Notes: generated from the letters alone by a model not told the origin. DNA of 64,000 bases from Albidovulum sp. (GCA_028823855.1 JAPPFL010000062.1:29025-93024), one strand, 5' to 3'; numbered from the stretch's first letter, positions 29,162 to 39,394 are shown. Numbers and translations: made by a program.

Positions 29162-30565
29162 ATGAGCAACGACCTAATTGAAAAGCTGAAAAGCGAGGAC
29201 TTCGAGTTCGTCGATCTTCGCTTTACCGATCCGAGGGGCCGTCTTCAGCACGTGTCGATCATGGCCGACAAAGTGGACGAAGATTTGCTGGAAGAAGGCT
29301 TCATGTTCGACGGTTCTTCGATCGCCGGCTGGAAATCGATCGAAGTATCGGACATGAAGCTTCTGCCCGATGTCGATTCCGCCTACAGCGATCCGTTCTA
29401 TGCGCAAAAGACGATGTGCATCCATTGCTCGGTAGTGGAGCCGGACACGGGCGAGGCGTACGAACGCGACCCGCGTAGCACGGCGGAAAAAGCCGAAAAC
29501 TTCCTGAAGTCGACGGCTATCGGCGACCAGGCGTTTTTCGGGCCGGAAGCCGAATTTTTCGTCTTTGACGATGTCAGATTTGCGAACCAGATCAACAAGG
29601 TGTCGTACGAAATCGATGCGCAGGACTCTCCCTGGAATAGCGATACCGAGTACGAATTGGGCAATATGGGCCATCGTCCCGGCGTGAAGGGCGGCTACTT
29701 CCCGGTCAACCCCACGGATGCCGGGCAGGACATGCGTTCGGAAATGCTTGCGACAATGAAGCAGGTAGGCATGAATGTGGACAAGCACCACCACGAGGTC
29801 GCATCGTCCCAGCACGAACTCGGTCTGATATTCTCGACCTTGACGGACCAGGCCGACCACCTGCAGAAATACAAGTATATCGTCCACAACGTGGCTCACG
29901 CCTACGGCAAGACGGCGACGTTCATGCCGAAGCCGATCGCCGGCGACAACGGTAGCGGCATGCATGTCAACATGTCGGTCTGGAAAGACGGCAGGCCTGT
30001 TTTCGCGGGCAACAAATACGCCGATCTTAGCGATGAGGGCCTTTGGTACATCGGCGGAATCCTGCGGCACGCGAAGGCGCTCAACGCATTTACAAATCCG
30101 GGAACCAATTCCTACAAGAGATTGATTCCCGGTTTCGAAGCGCCGGTGCTTCGCGCCTACTCGGCGCGCAACAGATCGGGCTGCGTGCGCATACCGTGGA
30201 CTGAGAGCCCGAAGGCGAAGCGCGTGGAAGCCCGGTTCCCCGATCCGATCGCAAACCCGTATCTGTGCTTTGCGTCCTTGCTGATGGCCGGACTGGACGG
30301 CATTCGCAACAAGATCGATCCCGGGGAAGCCATGGACAAGAACCTCTACGATCTTCCTCCGGAAGAGCTTGAAGGCATACCTACGGTCTGCGCTTCGCTG
30401 CGAGAGGCGCTTGCCGAATTGGAAGCCGACATGGATTTCCTGCTTGCCGGGGACGTCTTTACCAAAGGCCAGATCGAAGGATACATGGAGCTCAAATGGG
30501 AAGAGATCTTCTCATTCGAGCACACGCCCCACCCTGTGGAATTCCAGTGGTACTATTCATCCTGA
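29162..30565 (+). CDS. glnA: Glutamine synthetase type I
   Basis: ATP-dependent amidation of glutamate, the main ammonia assimilation step. 467 residues, full GSI length. Visible motifs: [22 protein letters not shown], the Glu/His metal ligands in [14 protein letters not shown] and [14 protein letters not shown], the ATP-binding [16 protein letters not shown], the Glu flap [20 protein letters not shown], and the adenylylation site Tyr396 in NLYDLPPEE. The last point means activity can be switched off by GlnE, under control of the upstream PII. A strong terminator follows 22 bases after the stop. Confidence 0.98.
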   Translation: MSNDLIEKLKSEDFEFVDLRFTDPRGRLQHVSIMADKVDEDLLEEGFMFDGSSIAGWKSIEVSDMKLLPDVDSAYSDPFYAQKTMCIHCSVVEPDTGEAYERDPRSTAEKAENFLKSTAIGDQAFFGPEAEFFVFDDVRFANQINKVSYEIDAQDSPWNSDTEYELGNMGHRPGVKGGYFPVNPTDAGQDMRSEMLATMKQVGMNVDKHHHEVASSQHELGLIFSTLTDQADHLQKYKYIVHNVAHAYGKTATFMPKPIAGDNGSGMHVNMSVWKDGRPVFAGNKYADLSDEGLWYIGGILRHAKALNAFTNPGTNSYKRLIPGFEAPVLRAYSARNRSGCVRIPWTESPKAKRVEARFPDPIANPYLCFASLLMAGLDGIRNKIDPGEAMDKNLYDLPPEELEGIPTVCASLREALAELEADMDFLLAGDVFTKGQIEGYMELKWEEIFSFEHTPHPVEFQWYYSS

Positions 30566-30587
30566 AGCCTTGTCCGGCTTGAATTCG

Positions 30588-30617
30588 AATGGCTCCCTAA
30601 TGGGGGCCATTTTATTT
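30588..30617 (+). terminator. Rho-independent terminator of glnBA
   Basis: A 10-bp stem AATGGCTCCC / GGGGGCCATT (one G-U pair) with loop TAAT, followed by TTATTT. It lies 22 bases past the glnA stop. A second stem GGCCC/GGGCC near 30747-30762 lacks a T-run. Confidence 0.78.
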
Positions 30618-31953
30618 GAGCGATCTACCAGAGCGCTAATCGGAATCGAAAGCGATTCCGCGACAATTCAATTGGTTCTGCATGGCGTAACGCGGCAATA
30701 ATTCGTAAACACAGCAAGACTCAATTTTGCAAACCGATGCCCTATTGGCCCTTTAATGGGCCTGCGGGCCCGAGACCAACCAAAATCGCGGTGTTCCGCG
30801 AATGAGTCGATCCAATTCCGAGCCGCGTCGGGAAAATCGCCGACGCGGTCGGCAATTCCTTCAAACATTACGACGGATGCGAACCCCTTGACTTCGCAAG
30901 CGTGTTTCTCGCGGAATCTTGCTTCGCAACAAAGCGCCGTCGTTGCCTCGCCGTGCGGGAGAGCCGTCTTGGGATTGCGTCCATATCAGGCCCAACAGCG
31001 GGCGCGTCGGCGGTAGCCTAGCACCTGTCCGGGGCGCAACCGGTCATCGGGCACCTTGACCCCGATATGAAGGGCAAAACGAAACCCGTGTTCCGCTTCG
31101 AACCCGGCGAGGAGGCTGGTCTCGCTGTCACCGCGTTCATCATTGAACAGGCTAGAATTCCTGGCAAAATTGCTTCGCCATCATTTTTTCGCAGAACGGA
31201 TCCGCATTCGTTTTTGCTCATCGCTTAGAGCAGCAGCTGAGTCGCAATTAGATGCGAATTCCGTTTAGCCTAGAATCCAGCTTCGAAACTTCTGGTTTAC
31301 TCGAAGCGCTTCAGCCAGCGGGCGCGTATACCGGAATTCACTGGATCCGAATTTCACGGGAATGTGCTGCGCGATGCCGAATAGTGCGACGAGTTGCACT
31401 GCATGGGTCGCGGTCATGCTCCTTCTTTGATCCGGTCGAGTGGAGCGCGCCGGCCTCTAATTTTCGGTGCCCATTTTGCGCGAACCTTCCTGTCATCTGC
31501 CGCCCTCCCGGCGGCCATGCACAAGACCCGCCAACGCCAGGCCTTGCGCCCGCTGCGAGCGAATCAACAGGAAGCGATGGTTGTAGGCCACCCTCTGGAT
31601 GCTGGCCGCGCGAGCGCAAGCGCTCTATCCGATTCATAGGTCGCCCGTCCGCAGCTGTCAGGTTGCCCTAACGATTGCGCCGGCCTTTGCGCTTGCACGA
31701 CTTCGCCCCCAGCGCATGTCGCGTGTGGGCGCCGGGGCATATCGTCACGGCGAATCGATCCAGCGCTCGCAAGTCGAAATACCGAAGACCATTCGGAAGG
31801 CCCTTAAGATTCCGTCGCGGGCCGCTACTTGTCGATCGCTCACGTGCCTAAAATTGAAAATTAGTTGCACGATTTTCTTTTCATGAACGTCAAATTTCAT
31901 TTAATTCCGCTTTGACGACTTAAGATTCGGCAAATTTCGGCCGGAGGCGAGAT
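30618..31953. other. 1.3-kb spacer between glnA and dddP, probably decayed
   Basis: No gene is recognised. One plus-strand frame around 30870-31227 reads protein-like with a single stop (LAVTAFIIEQARIPGKIA, 31117-31170) but matches nothing I know. The last 90 bases should hold the dddP promoter; I see no clear hexamers, and there is an AT-rich stretch at 31850-31925. Confidence 0.4.
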
Positions 31954-33285
31954 ATGAACGTTTACCGAAGTCCTCGACGAAAAATCGATCCAGCGCGAAG
32001 CGCCTTCCTCGGAGACGGCACTCCAAATGACAATGACCGGCTGGAAATCGGGCCTACTCTTCTCGCAATCAGGGAATGGGAAGAAGCCGGGCTGGAACTC
32101 CCGAATTTGGCTGCGATGCGCCAATTCCGGCTCAATCGGCTGGTAGAGCACATCATTGCGCGAGACTATGGCGGATTGCTTGTTACGGACCCGCTAAATA
32201 TTCGATACGCCACCGATACTACCAACATGCAGCTATGGAACACGCATAATCCTTTTCGGGCGGTTCTGGTTTGCGCCGACGGCTACATGGTTATTTGGGA
32301 TTTCAAGAATACTCCGTTCCTCGCCGACTTTAATCCGCTCGTTCGCGAGTCGAGAACCGGCGCGGACATGTTCTATTTTTCGGCTGGCGACAGGTGCGAC
32401 GAAGTCGCCGAAAAATTCGTTTCGGAAGTCCGCGACTTGATAAGCGAACACGGCGGCGGCAACCGTCGCATCGCCGTGGACAAAATCATGATTCACGGCC
32501 TGCGCTCTTTGGAAAGAGCGGGATTCGACGTCAAGGACGGCGAGGAAGTCACTGAAAAAGCGCGCTCGGTGAAAGGGCACGACGAAATCCTGGCCATGAG
32601 GTGCGCCAACCATGCATGCGAAACCGCCGTCGCGAAAATGGAAGAGGCAGCCAAGCCCGGCCTGAGCGAGGACGAAATCTGGTCCGTGCTGCACAAGGAG
32701 AACATTAGCCGAGGCGGCGAATGGATCGAAACCAGGCTCTTGGCATCTGGCCCAAGGACAAATCCGTGGTTTCAGGAGTGCGGACCCAGAATTCTACAAA
32801 ACAACGAAATTCTCGCGTTCGATACCGACCTAGTCGGCTGCTACGGAATCTGCATCGACATATCAAGAACCTGGTGGATCGGAACTGAGCCCCCTCGTCC
32901 CGACATGGTCTACGCCATGAGGCACGCCGCCGACCATATTGCGAAAAATGCCGAGATGCTGAAACCGGGCGCAAGCTTCAGGGATCTGACCTTCGGCGGG
33001 CACGTGCTCGACGACAAATTCCAAAAGCAAAAGTACGGAGCGAAAATGCATGGCGTGGGTCTTTGCGACGAATGGCCTCTCATCGTCTATCCCGATCGCT
33101 ATAATGAAGGCGCCTTTGACTACGAAGTTGAATCCGGCATGGTGTTTTGCGTCGAAGCACTGGTCGGCGAAGTGGGCGGAGATTTTTCAATCAAGCTCGA
33201 GGATCAGGTTCTGATTACAGAGAACGGGCACGAAAACCTGACGACGTATCCGTTGGACGAACGCCTGATGGGCAACAGCATCTAG
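31954..33285 (+). CDS. dddP: DMSP lyase DddP (M24-metallopeptidase-like)
   Basis: Cleaves dimethylsulfoniopropionate to dimethylsulfide and acrylate. The 443-residue protein has the two-domain M24 fold, and long blocks agree with my memory of roseobacter DddP: IDPARSAFLGDGTPNDNDR, DPLNIRYATDTTNMQLWN, NPFRAVLVCADGYMVIWD, ETRLLASGPRTNPWFQECGP. The six metal ligands are all present: Asp290, Asp292, Asp302, His366, Glu401 and Glu416. The proposed catalytic Asp372 (CDEW) is also there. Each lies exactly five residues before the number I recall for the characterised Ruegeria enzyme (295, 297, 307, 371, 406, 421 and 377), so spacing is conserved throughout. An ordinary Xaa-Pro peptidase is the alternative, but conservation of the whole N-terminal domain argues against it. 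No other dmd or ddd gene is nearby. Confidence 0.9.
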   Translation: MNVYRSPRRKIDPARSAFLGDGTPNDNDRLEIGPTLLAIREWEEAGLELPNLAAMRQFRLNRLVEHIIARDYGGLLVTDPLNIRYATDTTNMQLWNTHNPFRAVLVCADGYMVIWDFKNTPFLADFNPLVRESRTGADMFYFSAGDRCDEVAEKFVSEVRDLISEHGGGNRRIAVDKIMIHGLRSLERAGFDVKDGEEVTEKARSVKGHDEILAMRCANHACETAVAKMEEAAKPGLSEDEIWSVLHKENISRGGEWIETRLLASGPRTNPWFQECGPRILQNNEILAFDTDLVGCYGICIDISRTWWIGTEPPRPDMVYAMRHAADHIAKNAEMLKPGASFRDLTFGGHVLDDKFQKQKYGAKMHGVGLCDEWPLIVYPDRYNEGAFDYEVESGMVFCVEALVGEVGGDFSIKLEDQVLITENGHENLTTYPLDERLMGNSI

Positions 33286-33336
33286 GTCTTGCCGGCCAAT
33301 CCGAAAGAAGCGTCGGTTTAAACGATCTCGTATCCG

Positions 33337-34710
33337 CTATGCGGACAAATCGAGTTCACCGACTTTCTTCCTGAATCGCGCGAAGAACGCGAACGAGGCT
33401 ATCGCCAAACCTATCGTTAGTCCCCACCAGATTCCCGGCCCGCCGAGTTCAAGCGTGAATCCGAATATATAGCACAGCGGCAGGCCGACTCCCCAGTAGC
33501 TGAACGCGGCAATGAGCATCGGAGCGCGAGTATCGCTGAGGCCGCGGAGCAATCCCAATCCTACAACCTGTAGCGCGTCCCAAGCCTGGAACACTGCACC
33601 AATGTAAAGAAGAGTTACTCCAATGCGAACAATACGCGATTCCGGGTCCGTTCCGGGCTCGAGAAACGCAAGCACGAGAGTTTCCGGGATTGTCAACAAG
33701 ATCGTTACTATCAGAGCAATCGAAATCAGAGTCCAGATAACGGCGGCTTCCGCGCTGCCTTTGAATGCGGCCATGTCCCTTGCGCCGACGGCGCGGCCAA
33801 GCTGGGCGGTGCTCGCGTTTGCAAAGCCAAGATAGATCATGAAGAAAAATGCTGCCACTTGCAATGCGATCCCGTGAGCCGCGAGCGATTCGGTGTCGAT
33901 CCATCCCATCATCAGAGCGGTCGCGGCAAACATGCCTGTTTCCGCCACCAGCGTCGCACCGATCGGCCATCCTAGCATGAAAACGCTTCGAAATACCGAC
34001 AGATCGACTCGCCATATCCTGTTAAACAAACTGTACGACCTCATAATCGCGTCGCGTTCGATGAAGACCAGCATAATTAGAAGCGAAAAGAATTGAGTTG
34101 TTACCGACGCAATTGCGGCGCCTTCGACGCCCAGTTCCGGAAATCCCCAGTTGCCGAAAATAAGCGCGTAGTCGGCGAAGGCATTGCTGACCGCGCCGAG
34201 CACCGTCGACCAAAGTACGATTCGAGGGCGAATCACGGCAAGGAAAAAACTCTTGAGCAGCATGATCGTAAGAGCCGGAAATATTCCCCACATCGCAATG
34301 TTAATGTATCTGCTTGCCAAAGCAGCCGTGTCGCGCTGCTGGCCGAGCGCGATGAGAACGGATTCGGAGAAGATCATCGGGATCAGTGAAACGGCTCCGA
34401 ATATCATTGAAATCCAGAATCCCATTCGAACAACGCGACGAACTTGGCCCAGATCGCGCGCGCCTTCCGCTTCCGCAGCAAGCGGCATGACAGCCATCGC
34501 GAACCCGGATCCGACCAGGAAAATCGTTGAAAACATCGTGGCGCCGAGTACGACCGCCGCGAGTTCGGCGATGCCGTACCAGCCCATCATGACGGTGTCG
34601 GTCAGGTGCGTCGCCATTTGCGCCAAATTGCCGACAATTAAAGGAAAAGCCAAACCGATCGTGGCGTTCAGATGGCCAACGCGTCGCGACGAACGAAGAA
34701 TCTTCATCAT
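33337..34710 (-). CDS. MATE family efflux transporter (NorM-like)
   Basis: A 457-residue permease with about twelve hydrophobic segments, of the multidrug and toxin extrusion family, probably a cation-coupled exporter of organic cations. The first half shows the MATE signature LAQMATHLTDTVMMGWYG and VGSGFAMAVMPLAAEAEGARD. The second half has the internal repeat VAETGMFAATALMMGWIDTESLAAHGIALQ. It is convergent with dddP, with 51 bases between the stops, and lacks a partner gene or regulator nearby. The substrate cannot be told. Confidence 0.92.
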   Translation of the reverse strand: MMKILRSSRRVGHLNATIGLAFPLIVGNLAQMATHLTDTVMMGWYGIAELAAVVLGATMFSTIFLVGSGFAMAVMPLAAEAEGARDLGQVRRVVRMGFWISMIFGAVSLIPMIFSESVLIALGQQRDTAALASRYINIAMWGIFPALTIMLLKSFFLAVIRPRIVLWSTVLGAVSNAFADYALIFGNWGFPELGVEGAAIASVTTQFFSLLIMLVFIERDAIMRSYSLFNRIWRVDLSVFRSVFMLGWPIGATLVAETGMFAATALMMGWIDTESLAAHGIALQVAAFFFMIYLGFANASTAQLGRAVGARDMAAFKGSAEAAVIWTLISIALIVTILLTIPETLVLAFLEPGTDPESRIVRIGVTLLYIGAVFQAWDALQVVGLGLLRGLSDTRAPMLIAAFSYWGVGLPLCYIFGFTLELGGPGIWWGLTIGLAIASFAFFARFRKKVGELDLSA

Positions 34711-34875
34711 CGGGGATTATGCCATCCATTGGGAATCGGCAAGGAATCGGAATATTCCCGCTGCCGAACTTCGCCTGCTTCGAATTTTTGTACTCTTATA
34801 TGGTTTATTTTTGCATCGATTCCGATCTGCGGGCTTCAAAAAACAATTTTGCAACAGCAATTCTGTCTATTATTT

Positions 34876-34885
34876 TGTATATACA
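34876..34885. promoter_or_regulatory. Palindrome TGTATATACA in the brnTA promoter region
   Basis: The AT-rich 250 bases before the broken brnT carry a perfect 10-base palindrome about 95 bases upstream of its ATG, next to TTTGCA/TGCAAA (34886-34916). BrnA antitoxins repress their own promoter in known systems, so this is a candidate operator. Evidence is positional only. Confidence 0.3.
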
Positions 34886-34978
34886 TTTGCAATCAGCCAA
34901 ATGCATCGGATGCAAACTACTTTATTGAAGAATCAACATGCATACCGTCGGCGGAACCGAAAGCCTATGGTGTAAAAC

Positions 34979-35292
34979 ATGGCTACGAGTGAGGCTTTCG
35001 CTTGGGATGAACTGAAACGCGACTCTGCACGAAATGACCGCGGAAATGATTTCAAAAAGCGATGCGGATTTGCGGCGGCCCAATCGATTTGACGCAGTCC
35101 GACCGCCTTGGAGAGCGCAGATGGATGACCATAGGCGATATGGACGGGAAAGAGTTCGACGTGGTCCAAGCCGGTTGGAACGGTAGCAAGAGAGTCATCG
35201 CCGCAGAAAGAGCCCTGAGCAATGAACAAAAAAAGTATCAAAGGCATGTCGCAAGAAGAGGCGATCCTCCGGAAGAGCGAGGAGAAAACTGA
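34979..35292 (+). pseudogene. brnT: BrnT-family toxin gene with a single-base frameshift
   Basis: BrnT is a RelE-like ribonuclease toxin. From ATG 34979 the frame reads MATSEAFAWDELKRDSARND then RGNDFKK and soon stops. In the next frame, from about 35062, the rest of a BrnT follows: MRICGGPIDLTQSDRLGERR, WMTIGDMDGKEFDVV, SKRVIAAERALSNEQKKYQ, to a stop at 35292. The break lies at the A-run 35054-35058. One extra A would give DFKKAMRICGGP, in line with the family pattern (WDE..K...N....G.DF..A..IF.GP). The 3' part overlaps the brnA start. The family RIISAR motif reads RVIAAER here, so even the repaired protein may be weak. A lone A-run error in the assembly would be an alternative explanation. 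Confidence 0.72.
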
Positions 35293-35521
35293 TTGGGAGC
35301 GGATTCAACGCGAGGAGGTCGCCGGCGTCGTATCCAAGAAGTATCCCGAAGAGGGCGAGTTCGACTGGTCGCGGGCCAAGCTGGCTATGCCTCCGCGCAA
35401 GACGGCTATTTCGATGCGAATCGACAACGATGTTTTGGATTTCTTCAGGTCGCAGGGGCCCGGCTACCAAACTCGAATCAATGCGGTTCTACGCAGCTAT
35501 ATGAACGCAAGGCAAGCGTAG
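35222..35521 (+). CDS. brnA: BrnA-family antitoxin
   Basis: A 99-residue protein with the BrnA pattern: a basic start (MNKKSIKGMSQEE), a toxin-binding segment (TDWERIQREEVAGVVSKKYP), then KLAMPPRKTAISMRIDNDVL, which forms the ribbon-helix-helix DNA-binding strand, and FFRSQGPGYQTRINAVLRSYM. Known BrnA proteins neutralise BrnT and repress the operon. Its start lies inside the 3' end of brnT, as is usual. The frame is intact although the toxin frame is broken, so it may now act only as a repressor or be free to decay. Confidence 0.85.
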   Translation: MNKKSIKGMSQEEAILRKSEEKTDWERIQREEVAGVVSKKYPEEGEFDWSRAKLAMPPRKTAISMRIDNDVLDFFRSQGPGYQTRINAVLRSYMNARQA

Positions 35522-36125
35522 GTCGGGCAAGTGCATTTGCCGGCAATTTTTGCCTTGTCTTCTTGCTCTCGCGCTCGCGTGCGCAGACGCGACGGTGCTG
35601 CTGTTCGCCCGATTCGGAGGCCTTTCTGATCACGATTCCAATCTTGCCCGTGGGCATGAGGATGGCGGTTCGCCCTTGCGCTTTCAAGCTTCGCCGGTAC
35701 CGTCTGAAAATATTTTTTGACCGGTTCCGCAAACTCCTCAAGCTGTCTGGCGTCCACTCCCTCGAACGGCCCATTCGCATCGACGGCATCGTGGCCCGGA
35801 GTTCAAATTCGGCCGGTCTAGGCAGCCTTCGCGGGTTTTAGATAACTGTCTTCGGCGACTTTCTTGAATTCTTGAGGCAACGAACCCTTGGCATTGACCG
35901 GAATATGTTTTCTTAACCGCCGGTTCCGAAACCGCATGCCGACCCTAAGAATGTGCTACCAAAACCAAAGCCCGAGGAGCAAATATCCCGATGACCGCAG
36001 CTGCGGAGAGCGTACCGCAACGCGCGGCATGAATTCGTCGAGCCGGCTTAATTTTTCTTGAAAATTTCTCAATTGTTCGCTAAGGTTTGTCAACAAAATA
36101 ACAACGAGCAGCGACCAGGGCGATT
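35522..36125. other. Spacer between brnA and parE
   Basis: On the minus strand several protein-like fragments lie in different frames (VDARQLEEFAEPVKKYFQTV from 35766 to about 35700; NAKGSLPQEFKKVAEDSYLK at about 35895-35840), suggesting an old, unidentified gene. The 60 bases before parE are AT-rich and probably contain its promoter. Confidence 0.35.
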
Positions 36126-38096
36126 ATGCAAGTATCCCCGCATTCAGCCAGCGCAGCCGCGCCGGTATACGACGCGTCGTCGATAGAAATCCTCGAAGGT
36201 CTCGAACCTGTTCGGAAAAGGCCCGGCATGTACGTCGGCGGCACCGACGAGCGCGCGATCCACCACTTGGTTTCAGAAGTACTCGACAACGCCATGGACG
36301 AAGCGGTCGCCGGACACGCAAATCGCCTGGAAGTCGAGTTCTTCGACGACTATTCCGTTTCCGTCAAGGACAACGGACGCGGTATCCCGGTAGACCCTCA
36401 TCCCAAGTTTCCCGACAAGTCGGCACTGGAAGTCATACTCTGCACGCTCCATGCGGGCGGCAAATTTTCGGGAAAGGCCTACACGACTGCGGGCGGCCTC
36501 CACGGAGTGGGCGTATCGGTCGTCAATGCGCTTTCCGACCGGCTTTCCGTCGAGGTAGTCCGCAGCCAGAAAAAATACGTTCAGGAGTTCTCCCGTGGCG
36601 AACCTCTTCACGAATTGCGCAATACCGGTCAAGCGCCTAACAGAAGAGGCACATCCGTAGCCTTCCATCCCGACCCGAAGATATTCGGCGAGAGAACGAA
36701 ATTGCGACCATCTCGTGTATTCAAGATGGTAAGGTCGAAAGCCTACCTGTTTTCCGGCGTTGAAATTCGATGGAGATGCGCCGCCCGGGAACCCGGCGTG
36801 CCGGAAGAGGCAACTTTCCGCTTCCCAGGCGGTTTGTCGGACTACCTCGCCGAACGTATGAACGGCTCCACGAACTTCGCAACCGAACCGTTCTCGGGGA
36901 GTGTCGAATTTTCAGAGCGATTCGGAAAAGATACTCCGGGATCCGTCGAATGGGCGATCAACTGGACGCCAACCAAAGACGGCTTCATGAGCTCGTACTG
37001 CAATACGGTTCCGACCGCCGAGGGAGGCACGCACGAAGCCGGTTTCTGGTCCGCCATTCTTAAAGGCATTCGAAACTACGGGGAACTGGTTTCGAACAAG
37101 CGAGCGACGCAGATTACGAAAGACGACATCCAGTCAGGAGGCTGTGCGCTGGTTTCCTGTTTCATTAGCGAACCCGAATTCGTCGGGCAGACCAAGGACC
37201 GGCTTGCAACGACGGAAGCTCAGCGATTGGTGGAGACCACCATTCGCGACCGTTTCGACAATTGGCTTGCCGCCGACCCCAAGGCATCCGGCGACATCCT
37301 GGACTATGTCGTCGAGAAATCCGAAGAGCGGCTTCGCCGGAAGGCGGAAAAGGAAACAGCCAGAAAATCCGCGACCAAGAGGCTTCGACTGCCGGGCAAG
37401 CTAGTCGACTGCTCGCAGTCGTCGAAGGCAGGCACGGAGATTTTTATCGTCGAAGGCGATTCTGCGGGCGGTTCGGCCAAAATGGCGCGCGACCGCGCAA
37501 CCCAAGCGCTTCTTCCTCTCCGGGGCAAGATTCTTAACGTTCTTGGCGCCGCGTCGTCCAAGCTGGGGCAAAACTCCGAAATCAGCGATCTCTGCCAGGC
37601 ACTCGGAACAGGCATGGGGCCCAGGTTCGACCTGGATTCACTGCGCTACGAAAAAGTCATCATCATGACCGACGCCGATGTCGACGGAGCCCATATAGCT
37701 TCATTGCTGATGACATTTTTTTTCGTGCAGATGAAGCCGTTAATTGACAGCGGCCATCTCTATCTCGCCTGCCCGCCTCTCTTCCGACTAGCGCAAGGCG
37801 CAAAGCGAGTCTACGCTATCGACGAGCAGGAAAAGGATGAATGGCTAAAGGCCGGCCTCGGCGGCAAGGGCAAAGTCGAAGTATCGCGGTTCAAGGGTCT
37901 CGGCGAAATGGATGCGAAGGACCTGAAGGAAACCACAATGAATCCGGCGACGCGCAAGCTCATCCGGATTTCAATCGACGACGACGAACCGGGCGATACG
38001 GAAAACCTCGTATTCCGGCTGATGGGCAAGAAGCCCGAGCACCGCTTTCAGTATATTCAGGACAACGCGAAGACCGCCCAGCACCTCGACGTGTAG
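36126..38096 (+). CDS. parE: DNA topoisomerase IV subunit B
   Basis: ATPase subunit of the decatenating type II topoisomerase. 656 residues. N-terminal GHKL ATPase: SSIEILEGLEPVRKRPGMYV, VLDNAMDEAVAGHA, DNGRGIPVDPHP, and the lid GGLHGVGVSVVNALS. The C-terminal TOPRIM has EGDSAGGSAKMARDR, LPLRGKILNVLGA and the DxD pair MTDADVDGAHIASLLMTFFF. The length and the direct PLRGKILNV spacing fit ParE rather than a longer GyrB. It stands alone between spacers; parC is not in the window. Confidence 0.93.
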   Translation: MQVSPHSASAAAPVYDASSIEILEGLEPVRKRPGMYVGGTDERAIHHLVSEVLDNAMDEAVAGHANRLEVEFFDDYSVSVKDNGRGIPVDPHPKFPDKSALEVILCTLHAGGKFSGKAYTTAGGLHGVGVSVVNALSDRLSVEVVRSQKKYVQEFSRGEPLHELRNTGQAPNRRGTSVAFHPDPKIFGERTKLRPSRVFKMVRSKAYLFSGVEIRWRCAAREPGVPEEATFRFPGGLSDYLAERMNGSTNFATEPFSGSVEFSERFGKDTPGSVEWAINWTPTKDGFMSSYCNTVPTAEGGTHEAGFWSAILKGIRNYGELVSNKRATQITKDDIQSGGCALVSCFISEPEFVGQTKDRLATTEAQRLVETTIRDRFDNWLAADPKASGDILDYVVEKSEERLRRKAEKETARKSATKRLRLPGKLVDCSQSSKAGTEIFIVEGDSAGGSAKMARDRATQALLPLRGKILNVLGAASSKLGQNSEISDLCQALGTGMGPRFDLDSLRYEKVIIMTDADVDGAHIASLLMTFFFVQMKPLIDSGHLYLACPPLFRLAQGAKRVYAIDEQEKDEWLKAGLGGKGKVEVSRFKGLGEMDAKDLKETTMNPATRKLIRISIDDDEPGDTENLVFRLMGKKPEHRFQYIQDNAKTAQHLDV

Positions 38097-38224
38097 CCGA
38101 ATACCTAAATGTACAAATCACTTGTCAGGCCGAGCGGCGGCAAAATATCCAGCCAATCGCTCGGCGACCAACGACCAGCCGTTCGCCGATGAAGTCTGCC
38201 GCGACGCATCCGAATGACTTCGCT

Positions 38225-39394
38225 TCAATTCAAGGGCATTCGGCTTTCCGCGATTTCCGCCCACCACGAACATCCGACCGGTATCGTTTCATCGTTAAAG
38301 TTGTACTTTTCGTTATGGAGCGGCGCCGAATCTCCGTTTCCGACGAGTATGTAGGAGCCGGGACGCTCGTTCAGCATAAAGGCGAAATCTTCCGCGCCCA
38401 TGACGAGCGACGCTTCGGTCTCGACTCGGGTTCCGATTCGGCCTGCGGCCTCGATCGCAAAATCGGTCTCGCGATCCGCATTGACCATGACGGGATAGCC
38501 CCTTTCGTAGACGACGCTGGCCTCCGTTCCCAGTGCCGTCGCGGTCGTTTCGGCGATTTCGCCGAGTCGCTTTTCCGCAAGCGCGCGCGCTTCTTCGTCG
38601 AGAGCTCTCACGGTGCCCTTTAGGACAACCTTTCCCGGGATGACGTTGTGGGTGTCCGTCGCGGTCCGGAAAGACGTAACCGAGACGACCACGGGCTGGA
38701 CCGGATTGACGTTTCGTGAAGCGATGGATTGGAGCGCAATGACTATTTGCGACGACGCTAGCGTCGGATCCGCTACCAAATCGGGTTTTGCAGCGTGACC
38801 GCCAACGCCGGTCACCTCGATTGTGAAGCTGTCCGCCGAGGCGAAGAAACTGCCGGTTCTAATCGCGAATTCTCCGACCGGCAGCGTGGGCATGTTGTGC
38901 ATTCCGTAGATTTCCTGGATTCCGAAACGCTCCATCAGCCCGTCCTCAACCATTTCCTTGCCGCCGCCTCCGCCTTCCTCGGCGGGCTGGAAAACTACAA
39001 TAGCCGTTCCGTCGAAATTTCTTGTCTCGGCGAGGTATTTGGAAGCGCCGAGAAGCATTGCGGTATGGCCGTCGTGGCCGCAAGCATGCATGACGCCTTC
39101 GTTGACGGACGCGTAATCAACTCCGGTATCCTCTTTGATCGGGAGAGCATCCATGTCCGCTCGCAACGCAATAACCTTGCCGGAGTCGTTTTGACGACCC
39201 TTGATGACGCCGACGACTCCAATTCGCCCTACTCTTTCGACGACTTCATCGCAGCCGAATTCCTTCAAAAGCCCGGTGACTTTGCCGGCCGTTCGAACGG
39301 TATCGAACAGCAGTTCGGGGTGAGCGTGGATATCACGCCGCCATTCGCGAATCTGGCTGAACATTTCGGAAAACCTGTTTTTTATTGGCATCAC
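38225..39394 (-). CDS. M20 family amidohydrolase (aminoacylase/hippurate hydrolase type)
   Basis: A 389-residue zinc or manganese hydrolase of N-acyl amino acids or related amides. Motifs: WRRDIHAHPELLFDT, ALRADMDALPIKEDTG, the metal-binding MHACGHDGHTAMLLGAS, the Glu-rich QPAEEGGGGGKEMVEDG, GMHNMPTLPVG, and the dimerisation block TGVGGHAAKPDLVADP. MGAEDFAFMLNERPGSYILVGNG supplies the last ligand region. Its ATG overlaps the stop of argE by 4 bases, so both are coupled. The combination suggests uptake and deacylation of acylated amino acids or peptides, in keeping with the peptide ABC transporter on the other strand. Confidence 0.9.
   Translation of the reverse strand: MMPIKNRFSEMFSQIREWRRDIHAHPELLFDTVRTAGKVTGLLKEFGCDEVVERVGRIGVVGVIKGRQNDSGKVIALRADMDALPIKEDTGVDYASVNEGVMHACGHDGHTAMLLGASKYLAETRNFDGTAIVVFQPAEEGGGGGKEMVEDGLMERFGIQEIYGMHNMPTLPVGEFAIRTGSFFASADSFTIEVTGVGGHAAKPDLVADPTLASSQIVIALQSIASRNVNPVQPVVVSVTSFRTATDTHNVIPGKVVLKGTVRALDEEARALAEKRLGEIAETTATALGTEASVVYERGYPVMVNADRETDFAIEAAGRIGTRVETEASLVMGAEDFAFMLNERPGSYILVGNGDSAPLHNEKYNFNDETIPVGCSWWAEIAESRMPLN

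Noticed and set aside
29174..30070. 298-codon minus-strand ORF
   Set aside because: Antisense to glnA.
30740..30775. GGCCC/GGGCC hairpin after glnA as a second terminator
   Set aside because: Short 5-bp stem without a T-run; the terminator at 30588 suffices.
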